Shown here: positions 42,501 to 52,028 of the stretch, piece by piece
Layout of the letters: every line of letters begins with the position of its first letter
Numbering within the stretch: the stretch's first letter is position 1
Notes under the pieces: model-generated
Databases searched by the model: none
Told to the model about the DNA's origin: nothing
The model's input: only the letters and a program-made list of their open reading frames with translations
Assembly (NCBI GenBank): GCA_018360145.1
Contig: SRPY01000050.1
Coordinates: 23,351-87,350, forward strand
Length of the DNA stretch: 64,000 bases
Direction: 5' to 3'
From: Claviceps africana
Taxonomy: Eukaryota > Ascomycota > Sordariomycetes > Hypocreales > Clavicipitaceae
Translations under genes and position numbers: made by a program

Positions 42501-44906
42501 ATCAACCTTAGTGGCGGTCAAAAATGGCGGCTCACTCTTGCCCGAGCTATCTACTCGCGGGCAGAAATACTGATCATGGACGACATTTTCAGCGCTGTGG
42601 ACGCCCATGTGGGACGTCATATTTTCGAAAAGTGCATCGCCGGTACCATTTGTGCGGGGAGAACCAGGATCCTCGTCACTCACCATGTCGCATTGGTTGA
42701 ACCTGCGACAAAATATCTTGTCGAACTTGGGGAGGGTACCGTTTTGCATTCTGGTCTCACCTCAGACTTGGCTGAGGATGGGATCCTCGACTTGATCAAG
42801 AGCCACGAACAAGGTCAGCAGAAGGATATCCGTCCGGACGACGCGATAGAAGAGGTAACGACTGCCGTCAACTCGGAAGACCACTCCGTCCAAGAGGTGG
42901 GCGCACTAGGAGAAGGCGCGGACACTCCACACAAGATTCCGTCCAAGACGGCCAAGAAGTTTGTCGAGGACGAGGCGCGCGCCAAGGGCAAGGTCAAAGC
43001 ACATGTTTACGGCACTTTTCTCAGCAGCAGCGGCGGCTGGTTCTTTTGGGGCATTTGCGCCTTGCTATTCGTCGCGTTTGAGGCAGGAAACCTCGGACGC
43101 AATTGGTGGGTGCGCATCTGGACTGGCGCTTCGGAAGACACGGTGACGTCTGACGGTGCCTTCTTTCGCGAGCACGGCTTGGCGTACGGCCTGTCTTATC
43201 AACACAGCACTCTGCATCCTGCCATGGTGGCCTCGCGCAACCCGGCTTCGAGCCAGTCTGGGCATAGCCTCTCGTACTATCTCTGGGTATACATTGCGAT
43301 TGCGGTTGCTAGTGGCATCGTCGGGGTCGCACGTTTCGTCTGGACCTTCGTCATGAGCATCAAGGCTGCGAGGACGTTGTTCCGCAGGATTCTCTTCACG
43401 ATTATGCGGACTCGGCTGCGTTGGCTCGATACTGTTCCGGTCGGTCGAGTGCTCAATAGGCTGACGGCCGACTTTGACATCATCGACAATAGAATCACGA
43501 TGGACCTGGGCTTCATGTTCCGGTACGTCCTGGGCCTCTTGGGCGTGTGCGTTGCCGCGCTCTTGGTCTCCAGCCTCATGATCCCCTTGGCTCTCGTCTT
43601 GTTCGCCGCGGGCGCCTATGTGGCGACGCAGTACCTTGTTGGCGCGCGACCCGTGAAGCGTCTGGAGAGTAATGCCAAGTCGCCCGTCTTCGAGCTCTTC
43701 AACTCGTCCTTGGCCGGCGTGTCAACCCTGCGAGCGTTCCAGAAATCACATGTCTATTTCGAAAAGATGCACAACCTTCTCGACAGCTGGGACACCATGT
43801 CGGTGCACAACTGGACTCTCAATCGCTGGCTGGGATTCCGCATGGCCTTGATTGGCTCCGTCTTCACGACCGTGGTGGGCGTCATTGTGGTCGGCTCGTC
43901 GTTTGTCGATGCTGGGCTGGCGGGCTTCGCACTGTCGTTTGCGCTGGACTTTTCCGGCAATATGCTCATGGCCATTCGAGGATATGCTTCCGTGGAACTC
44001 GACATGAATGCGGCCGAGCGAGTCATTGAGTACACCGAGGCCGAAACAGAAGACCTCCACGGCGAGATCCCCCCGGCTGCATGGCCAGCCACGGGCAACG
44101 TGGAGGTCAAGGACCTGGTTGTGGCTTACTCGGACGACCTGCCACCCGTTCTCAGGGGCGTCTCGTTTGATGTGAGGAACAATGAGCGAATCGGCGTCAT
44201 CGGCCGCACCGGGGCGGGCAAGTCGTCGCTGACGCTGGCCCTGTTCCGATTTCTCGAAGCCCGGTCTGGCCAGATCAAGATTGACGGCATCGACATATCC
44301 AGGATCCGTCTCCACGATTTACGGTCCCGCCTGGCCATTATCCCGCAGGACCCGGTGCTGTTTTCCGGCACCATCCGCACAAACCTGGATCCCTTTGACC
44401 ATCACAGCGACGAGGAGCTCAAGGACTGCCTCTTGCGAGTGCACCTCGTCGAGTCGGAGCCATCAACGCCCGCCAACGAGCCATCGCCCGCCGCGGCGCC
44501 CAAAAACACCAACATCTTCCGCGACCTGTCGAGCGGCGTCTCCGAGTCGGGCGGCAACCTGTCGCAGGGCCAACGCCAGCTCCTCTGCATCGCACGAGCC
44601 ATCGTCTCGAGACCCAAGGTCATGGTCCTGGACGAAGCGACCTCGGCCGTGGACATGGCGACGGACGCCCTCATCCAGCGCAGCATCCGCGAGCAGTTCA
44701 CCGACAGCACCCTCATCGTCATTGCGCACCGGCTGAGCACCATTGCCGACTTTGACCGGATCCTCGTGCTCAGCGAGGGCACCATTGCCGAGTTTGGATC
44801 ACCCCGGGAGCTGTGGGGCAAAGAGGGCGGCGTGTTCCGTGACATGTGCGAGCATAGCGGCGAGATTGCCAGGCTGAAGGAGGTTATTCTGGGCACGTCG
44901 AAATGA
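39523..44906 (+). CDS. ABC transporter, subfamily C (MRP / bile-acid-permease type)
   Basis: ATP-driven efflux or vacuolar pump, probably for conjugates or drugs. Exons 39523-39602, 39663-39789, 40070-40393, 40477-41127 and 41205-44906 give 1627 residues, normal for full ABCC proteins with an extra N-terminal membrane domain. Several hydrophobic spans precede TMD1. NBD1 (about residues 690-900) has Walker A GKTGTGKS, signature LSGGQKWRL and Walker B ILIMDDIFSAVD, with Asp where the catalytic Glu would be, as usual for the degenerate ABCC site. NBD2 (about 1370-1600) has GRTGAGKS, LSQGQRQLL and VLDEATSAVD with the Glu, and a HRLST His loop. The pattern WLESASLRDNILFG and the overall layout resemble Ybt1-like ABCC members; substrate is unknown. 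The first two exons and the 280-bp second intron are less certain than the rest. Confidence 0.9.
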
Positions 44907-45810
44907 AATAAAAGAAACGAAACGAAAGGAAACGAATAGAAAAGAAAAGCGCTAATCGGTTTTGGTTTTGGTTAGAGTCTCGGCCGTACGCATCTTGTAC
45001 CTAATTATCCTGTTGTCCTGCCCGGGAGGCGGTCTCGTGTTCTTCTCCCTTCTTTCCGTGGTATTCCCCTTGTTGTTCGACGTCTGTGTGGACTGTTGGC
45101 GGTCGGCAGAGAAGCCCATGGTTATTACAGGTCGCACTCCCCTGGGGAGCGGGAAACGCGGGGCACAGAGAGCGAGTCTCTTGCGTCGCGTGGGTTGACT
45201 CGGAGATACAAACGCGGTATGCGGCGTCATGGTACATGGGAACACCAACGAGGAATACAGGGCCCTCATTACGTCTAGCACGTCTGATGCTTGCAAGAGA
45301 GCATGAGGGCGCACGTCATGGACCAGGAATCATGCACCTGCTGGGAACGGACGACCAGAGACGGGTCCGGACCATTTTTTGTTCTTTAGAATCTCTGTTC
45401 TCTGTTTTATTTTTATGTTCATCTTACTGGCCTGTTTCATCTTCACCACGGGGAGGCAGCAAGACGTCCACCCACCGCGTTTATATTAAAAGGTACAAAC
45501 TAGAAGTTTTCTGCGCCATAAACAAAAGCCATATGCCGAGGGGGAAAACGCCCAAAAACCCAAAATAATTAAAACAATTCGCTATCCTGACCTGCGTCGC
45601 CATGATTAGACAGGACGAGGCTCGTGTTGTCAAGAATAATAATATGGTAGAGTGGAGAAATTCATGTTTGTGCGTCGTGTCGGGTTTCGATCGGTGGACA
45701 GGAGGAGAAAGGGCGAGAGGGCATAGAAGTTGTTGTATATTCCTTACAAGGTCGTGTTGTGTATGTGTGGTTTCTCTCTCTCTCTGTCTTTTTATTTAGA
45801 ACAGAAGAAA
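44907..45810. other. Intergenic region between convergent ABC transporter and rcf2 genes
   Basis: Starts with an AAACGAAA-rich purine tract (44906-44948). The remaining open frames are unconvincing and no RNA gene was recognised. Confidence 0.5.
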
Positions 45811-46687
45811 TCATGCTTTGGTGGCGGCGTGTTTTTTGCTGGCTGCCAGACGTCGCTCTTCGGCTTCAACCATGTCTATATAAGGTGTTTTCATAGTCAC
45901 GTATCCAAATCAGTATCATGAGAAACCTTCTGCGACAACAAGGGAGAAAATCACTTTGATTTAGAGACAAAACGCGTCGTTTCTCTCTTTTTTCTTCTCG
46001 TACAAAAAAAAAGAGAGTCCAAGAAAGAAAAAAAAGCAAGTCAAAAACATTACCTTTCCATAGATCCTGTCCTTCGTACTCCTCCTTGTGGATCTTCTTC
46101 TCAATTAGATGCTTATGCTCAGGATCATTGGGATCCAGCACCATGACCGTCTCCCAACGTCCGCTGCCCTTCTTTGCGTCGCTGACCTCAAAGGCAGCAC
46201 TGACAACGAGCACGGCGAGCGTCAAAGCCTGAGCGTAGACTCTCGCCTGGACTAGCTTCTGCGACGTGCTCATCGGCGCGCGGCTGACGAGGGCCAGCGC
46301 AACGGCCATGCTCGCAATCCAGGAGGAAAAAACGATGGAATACCGGTTCTCGCGGCCCCAGTCCATGAAGCGCTGGTAGGCGGACTCGTTCTCTCGGGCA
46401 ATCTGCATGGCGCGCTGGGTGGCATCCTGGTAGCCAAACATGGGATCGTTCTGGCGCTGGAAGTTGTTGGAATAGCGCTCGGCGGTGACGATGGCGCCAA
46501 AGGTGGCCGTTGAGGTGACGAGGAATGCGCGAAAGGGAAGCGTCAGGCCACGGAAGGCCGGGTAACGGCGTGAGGCGAGGAGCACGCCGCCCAGACCGAC
46601 GGCCAGACCGGCTGAGCCGCCGAGGAGGCCACCGCGGAGGACCTGGTTGTAGTGGGCTTGTTCTTCTTCCTTGCTGACGACCTTCAT
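45811..46687 (-). CDS. rcf2: Respiratory supercomplex factor 2 (HIG1-domain protein)
   Basis: Mitochondrial inner-membrane protein that associates with cytochrome c oxidase and its supercomplexes. Exons 46687-46054 and 45875-45811 give 232 residues, close to fungal Rcf2. The N-terminus MKVVSKEEEQAHYNQVLRGG and the following Gly-rich hydrophobic span are family-typical. The HIG1 region appears around AMQIARENESAYQRFMDWGREN and the two hydrophobic segments after it, VFSSWIASMAVALALVS and LTLAVLVVSAAFEV. The short second exon encodes MVEAEERRLAASKK, joined after EGQDLWK; the donor GTAATG and acceptor ATATAG keep frame. Without splicing the frame runs into Phe/Arg-rich sequence and a later stop. 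Confidence 0.92.
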
Positions 46688-46820
46688 GTTGTACTTGTGT
46701 AGATGATGGGTTTTCTACGATGACGTGTTGACGATGGACCGTTTCCGAGCCGAGGTTTCTGTGCCGGGTGGGGCGTGCACCGGCCAACAGCGAAGCAGGT
46801 GCCGTGTTTCTTTGTCTGGG

Positions 46821-46864
46821 TACTAAGCACCTAAGTACCAGTACCTAGTAGGTATGTACTGCTT
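46821..46864. repeat. TAGGTACCTA-type motif cluster upstream of rcf2
   Basis: Short patch of CTAAGTACC, AGTACCTAG and TAGGTATGTACT motifs, about 135 bp upstream of the rcf2 start codon. Confidence 0.75.
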
Positions 46865-47429
46865 AGTTGGTAGGTAAATAGGGCAGTCGGGCGCAGAATG
46901 TGAGTGATAAATAGAGAATGGAAGATGGAGTGAAAGGAGAGAAATCCACCACAGATCAAGCCATCCCGTCCGATGTAACGTAAAAACCCCTCGGGTCAGC
47001 AATGAAGATAATCCGGGCCGCAATCGTCCGACGGGCGGCTATGGCTCCTGTCAGGCGGTGAGGTGGGTCGGCCGGCGCGCTTGGCTTTGTCTGAATGCGG
47101 CGGAGGAGAAAACAAGGAACAAGATGGTTCCTGACGTCTCCGTCTTGTACGTCATTCCATCAGACTTTTGGAGTTCATGGTGCTTAAGAACGGGGCGTCA
47201 CCTCTCTGGCCGCTGCATCGAATATACCGCAGTCTTTGCAATTGCATGCATATATGGCTTGTCCTCGACCTCAGCACGAGAAGAGATGGATGTTGCTCTC
47301 TGGCAAATCCGCGCCTCGGAGATGGCTCGGCATGATGTCAGTGCAGCAGCGCAAAGCGCACCCAACACCCGCGGGTATCGTTCGTTCGTTTTCCAGCAGC
47401 GGCGACAGCCATACCAAGAAAGTCTGGGT

Positions 47430-47508
47430 TACCTAGGTACCTAAGTACATACTTTAAGTACTTAGGCACCTAGGCATGTACAAAGTCTGTACATATCTAA
47501 GTATGTAC
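47430..47508. repeat. CCTAGGTACC / AAGTACTT motif cluster
   Basis: Contains CCTAGGTACCTAAGTAC, a TACTTTAAGTACTTAGG block and TATCTAAGTATGTAC, the same motif vocabulary as at 36463-36645. Confidence 0.8.
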
Positions 47509-49273
47509 GTCCGAACTTGCCGGGCATTACGTGCTTTGGACTTCCACGCGGTCCCGTCGAACACACCAGAGTAGTGTCGGACCCTCCTAACAAAAATCAG
47601 CAGCCATTACCAGACATCGAAGAGCACAGGATAGAGGACGCAGGATTTCTACCTGCGCCTTCATCCTCAACCGGCATAGAACCGCCAAAGGAAACAATGT
47701 TCGCATATCCCCCTGCTTTGCTCACCCGACACGAGGAGGGGATGGCAGACTAGGACTTGGATAGCTGAGACGACCAAAGCACCTTTGATGCTCGAGATAG
47801 GACATACATTGTACATACATACATATGTACATATCTGGGGGTACAATACAACCCTTGAATGATTTTGAGGACAGAGGGCGAAGGGATGGGGGGAGTAGGA
47901 GGCATGTACCACGTCATTGCCATCGGCCTGACACAGTCTATCGTGTCGCTGCTCGCATCTGTAGCATGTCATTGGTGTCTGGTATTGGTATTTTAAAAAT
48001 ACAAATACCAGTCTTGAAAGTCGCAGGGGTATACGGGTCTAAAAGCGCCCCCCCCCCCCCTTCCCCCGAAGCACCATCATCTGAGTCCCGCTATTTGAGG
48101 TGCTTGGCTTGGTCCGGGTCGAAGCGTGGCCAAAAAGGGGCCGGTATTGTGCAACGTTCGAGATGGCGCCGCTTCTATTGTCAAGATGCTAATGTGGCGC
48201 GTGCAGAGGGCGAAGGCGGAAAAAGCAGCCTCCATCTTTCCATGTTCGTCAAAACAACTCGAGCTCAGGCCCAAGCTCACGAGGGTACCTGGCCAACCGT
48301 CCCACCATGATTTAGTGCTTGGACTTGGATCCTCCGTCTCAGACAGTGCCGAGCCGTCCAGCATGCTCTCTCGGCAGCATTAGGCCTGTCGGCTAATTCG
48401 AGGCCTGTTGCTATCCAATCGGTATTGACGCGGCCTTTGGAGTTTTCCCGTTTATGTCCTAATTGCTCGGGTCAAGTGTGGAATGCATGTTGTTGCACAT
48501 GCACGCTCTGGAAATGATCCATACCTTCCATTTAACGGGTCCTCTTGGACAATGTGCCATGCCACTTGTCGTCTCCAGTCTGGTGCTAGAAAGCCCCGTG
48601 CAGCCTCCACCACGATCGCGACAGTGCAGCTCTCAACTTGCACATGAATGTGAAGAGAACGAGCGGCTAATGGTCATGGCTATGTCATCGCCCGCCAGCC
48701 ATGCCTTGGCCTCGAGTCTACAGCTCACTTGGCCTCGCAGCATGGCCACGAATTGCTGGCAGCGGGCGTTATAATTCGCAGCTCGCTTTTCCAACCATCA
48801 TGAGTGCTCGAACAGCTTCTTGCCAGGACCTGACTCGGGTGAACTCAGGGGCCCACTGTGAGTCTGTCGACAAGCAACCTCCTCATGCAAGAGCCTACTG
48901 TGCAATGTATGCGTCCGTGTGTTCCAGGTTGTTAGCGCCGCAAGAACAGTTGCAGCGTGTGCTTGGAAGCGTACAAAGATCATGTCCGACTCTCAAGATG
49001 GCTCACCAAACGAGTGCCATGTTGGTTTGAGAGTTAGATCTGACGGGCAACGAGCGCGAGGCCAAGATTTGAAGTGCAATCAGATTGGACTGACGGGGCT
49101 TGGGCATCTTTTCCTCGAGGCTCCATGGTGTCACGGATAGTCGATTGTGCCTGAATATGTGGTATATCGCGGATGATCCAAATTGCATACCTTGCCCATG
49201 TCTGTCGTGTCATGTCTGGCGTCTGCCGGCATCTGTGCGTGAGCCCGGCTACTACCGTGAGACAACGTAGGTT

Positions 49274-49308
49274 CATATGTACATACATATTGTATGTATG
49301 TACATATG
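49274..49308. repeat. Perfect 16-bp inverted repeat with 3-nt loop
   Basis: The left arm CATATGTACATACATA (49274-49289) is exactly complementary to the right arm TATGTATGTACATATG (49293-49308), separated by TTG. It could form a cruciform or hairpin. It lacks GC content and a following T-run, so it is not a bacterial-type terminator. Confidence 0.95.
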
Positions 49309-50044
49309 CAATTCGAGGCGATGACCTTGTCGGACTTACAACGTAGACGTCAAGGAATCGGATGCTGAACACGGCAAGGAGTGTGTGTGGCACTGCGATC
49401 AACGCTTGTAGAAACCTCGTGTCTCGTCGATAATGTGTCCCGATACGAGGGACTTGCAGCCACTGACATTATGGATTGTGCACTGTGGACTGTGAACAGT
49501 GCGTAATATCCGACTACATTTTCCGCATAAGTAGGACGCTTTGTATGCCATGCACTTCCAATCGTTTTATGAAGAAATACCAACCTGTACTTGTTCTCAT
49601 AATGCCCCAGCAAGGGCGGTCTATTTGTCCACCTCGTTCCGTTGGTCAAGGAAGGAGAAAGCCGCCGGGCTACCTACTCACCGCTCAGCCGTGGCCGTAT
49701 GGCACAAGCGGGGAATCGACCATTCGGACAATTGAAACAGGAAGGGGCGTCAGCAAGACAAAGAAGGGTGTTTTTGTTGGCGGGTGATTTGCTGGACAAA
49801 GCCGTGCATCCATCATCCATCCATCCATTTATCCTTTCTTGGTGAAGGCGAGGTGGGCATTGGCGACTTTGAGCAGGGTGACTCCACCTGCATACTGGTC
49901 AATGTTGTTGGCGTTATTATCGGGGAGGGTTAGTTGGCAAGAAGGAAAGGCTGGCGCTAGAAGGCCCGGATGCAATTGGGCCGGCCATGCTGCCGGGAGA
50001 TGAGTCACTCGCAGCCAACTGGCGGAAATGTCACCACACCCTAA

Positions 50045-50108
50045 CAACCTACCTAGGTAGGTACTTACTTAAGTACTTTACCTTCTAAGGGTACCTACTT
50101 CGTACCTA
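50045..50108. repeat. CCTAGGTAGGTACTT motif cluster
   Basis: Patch of ACCTACCTAGGTAGG, TACTTACTTAAGTACTT and GGGTACCTACTTCG motifs, the fifth such cluster in the window. Confidence 0.8.
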
Positions 50109-50209
50109 GACAAGGAGTGTCGTCTGGTCTGTCTAATGTGGGGCCTGGACGAATGGCAGGAATGGCAGGAACGGCCAGCAGAAGGAAAGAGCCCCGGGCG
50201 GTCGAGGTA

Positions 50210-50260
50210 GCAGGCAGCAGGCAGCAGGCAGCAGGCAGCAGGCAGCAGGCAGCAGGCAGC
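50210..50260. repeat. (CAGCAGG)n heptanucleotide array
   Basis: About seven perfect copies of a 7-bp unit CAGGCAG/CAGCAGG. Because 7 is not a multiple of 3, it would shift frame in a protein, consistent with non-coding DNA. Confidence 0.95.
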
Positions 50261-50487
50261 ATGACGACGGCGACGGCACTTTCCCAGCCCATTTCCATTT
50301 CTGCCGAGGATATGAGGCGGGCTTGAAGGCGGGCCCGTCGATCCTGTCAATCAGGCACCAGAAGACGACGGCCCCGCCACAGGCATTTTGGGCAGGCATT
50401 TGGGGTCCGTCGAACCAGATTGTCGAGAGTCGGCACTGCGCTGTACGATGGAACGTATGGTCGGAGTGGGTGGCTCCAACGCGACCA

Positions 50488-50566
50488 TACCAGACCAGAA
50501 CAGACCAGAACAGACCAGACCAGATCAGACCAGATCAGACCAGACCAGAACCAGGCCAGAACAGAC
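50488..50566. repeat. CAGACCAGA-type degenerate array
   Basis: Tandem 5- and 10-bp units of CAGAC / CAGAA / CAGAT over about 80 bp, similar to the shorter ACCAG array at 25061-25088. Confidence 0.9.
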
Positions 50567-51077
50567 CTAGATGCACCAGTGCTCCTCCGCTCGGATAAAG
50601 CCATGTGTCAAGGCCTGGGGGTCGTGTGGCGCATAATCACGATTTGGCGCCAGCCATTCAGGCAGGACCCCTGGGTCCCTGGGTCCACTGGGGCCCCTGG
50701 GGCCCTGAGGCTATGAGGCCCTCAGAGCTCCAGCGCCCCAGTTGCCTGATCTGTGGCGGCCAATCCCCGCCGCAAGTGCCATGGCTTCCAAGGGCGGGGC
50801 GGGCCATGACTCGCCAGCTTCCAGGAATGTTGGATGTTGGCTCTTGGCAGCATCATCGGCAACCACTGCTCGTACGGAGACGACTTGCTACGACGAGTGG
50901 CAGCGATGCTGCTGCAATGTCTGCTGCAAGACCTGCTGCAGAGGCCTGCTGCCATGCCGGGCGGGTGTGAGACAGGCAACATCACCACCAAGACATGTGT
51001 ACTCTGGCCGAGGAGGGGGAGACGAGACGAGGCGAGGCGAGACGAGAGGGGAAAGAGGGGAGGAGAGGGGGTGAAGA

Positions 51078-51125
51078 GGAGGCGAGGAGGCGAGGAGGCG
51101 AGGAGGCGAGGAGGCGAGGAGGCGA
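51078..51125. repeat. (GGCGAGGA)n octanucleotide array
   Basis: About six perfect 8-bp units in a G/A-rich strand context that starts near 51010 with GAGACGAGACGAGGCGAGG variants. Confidence 0.95.
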
Positions 51126-51618
51126 TGCGAGAAAGGCAAAGGCATCTCGCGTGTGAATGGCAAACCCGAGCGAGTAAAAGGGCCTAGTAGACGCGCCAGC
51201 CTGTGTCAGAGGCTGCAGCCGGCTTGGGCCATTCTTGCCACGAGGTCACGGTCATGCACCACCAGGGGCCGGCCGAAGTTGACTCCGGCCGTCAAGTCAA
51301 AAACGACGCCCCCCAAAAAAAGAGAGCCATTTACTAGCTCTCGCAAACATCTACGCATGTGCTCTTTCCGAAGCGTAAACCTGTCCGCCATCTGGTCGGT
51401 TATATCTGGAGCGCACCGCCAGCCATTTACCCATCGTCCCCTCTCATCAGACCAGACATAATAAAAGTGCACCCCGGCGTTATCGTGGACTATTCATCCA
51501 TCATATCGGACCTGCTTTTCTTGGAGCCCGGGACCACGTTGCGACTGCCAGCACACCAGGCCGCGCAGCACGACGATTCGGCCACGACACGACAGACGGG
51601 GCAGACGGGATATACGGG

Positions 51619-51670
51619 ACAGGCAGGACAGACAGGACAGACAGGACAGACAGGACAGACAGGACAGACA
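51619..51670. repeat. (ACAGGACAG)n nonanucleotide array
   Basis: About five to six 9-bp units, with a flanking GGCAGG variant at the left end. Confidence 0.93.
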
Positions 51671-52028
51671 GAACGCGCAGCCAGGCCGCGCAGGCAGGAC
51701 ACGCAGGATACAGACAAAACACGCAGGCCAGACCAAACACACGACACGACACGACACGACATGCACCCTTGTTGTTGACGACGTCGACCCAGTCTTTGCT
51801 AGTCCCCGCGCCCTCGCTCGCGCCCGCGCCCGCGCCCGCTCCTGCTCCTGCTCCTGCTCCAGCAGCACCAGGCCGCGCCACCGCCTGGCCAACATTAAAA
51901 AGCCCGCTCCAGCACAGCACAGTCCAGCAGTGCTTTCTGTGCTGGCCCGGTTGCTGCTCGCCTCACGCTGCTGCCAGGCTGCTGCACTGTTGCTCTGCGC
52001 CGCCGCCGCCGCCGCCCCAGCCTCGACA

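Larger units (their letters stand above)
46688..52028. other. Gene-poor, tandem-repeat-rich interval upstream of sfp1
   Basis: A 5.3-kb interval between divergent rcf2 and sfp1 with no supported gene; open frames are short or made of repeat translations. It includes a C13 homopolymer at 48048-48060, TACATA/TATGTA motifs near 47805-47835, and at least five different tandem arrays concentrated in 50.2-51.9 kb, listed separately. CACGACACGACACGAC occurs near 51738-51760, and CGCGCCCGCGCCCGC then CTCCTGCTCCTG near 51818-51864. The right end should contain the sfp1 promoter or long 5' UTR. Confidence 0.5.

Noticed and set aside
48077..48364. Small ORFs in the gene-poor interval as candidate effectors
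   Set aside because: No signal peptide, no Cys pattern and no coding bias; frames on both strands are equally open.
50210..51670. Repeat arrays considered as a CRISPR-like array
   Set aside because: Units of 7-10 bp are directly abutting with no unique spacers, in a eukaryotic genome; ordinary minisatellites.
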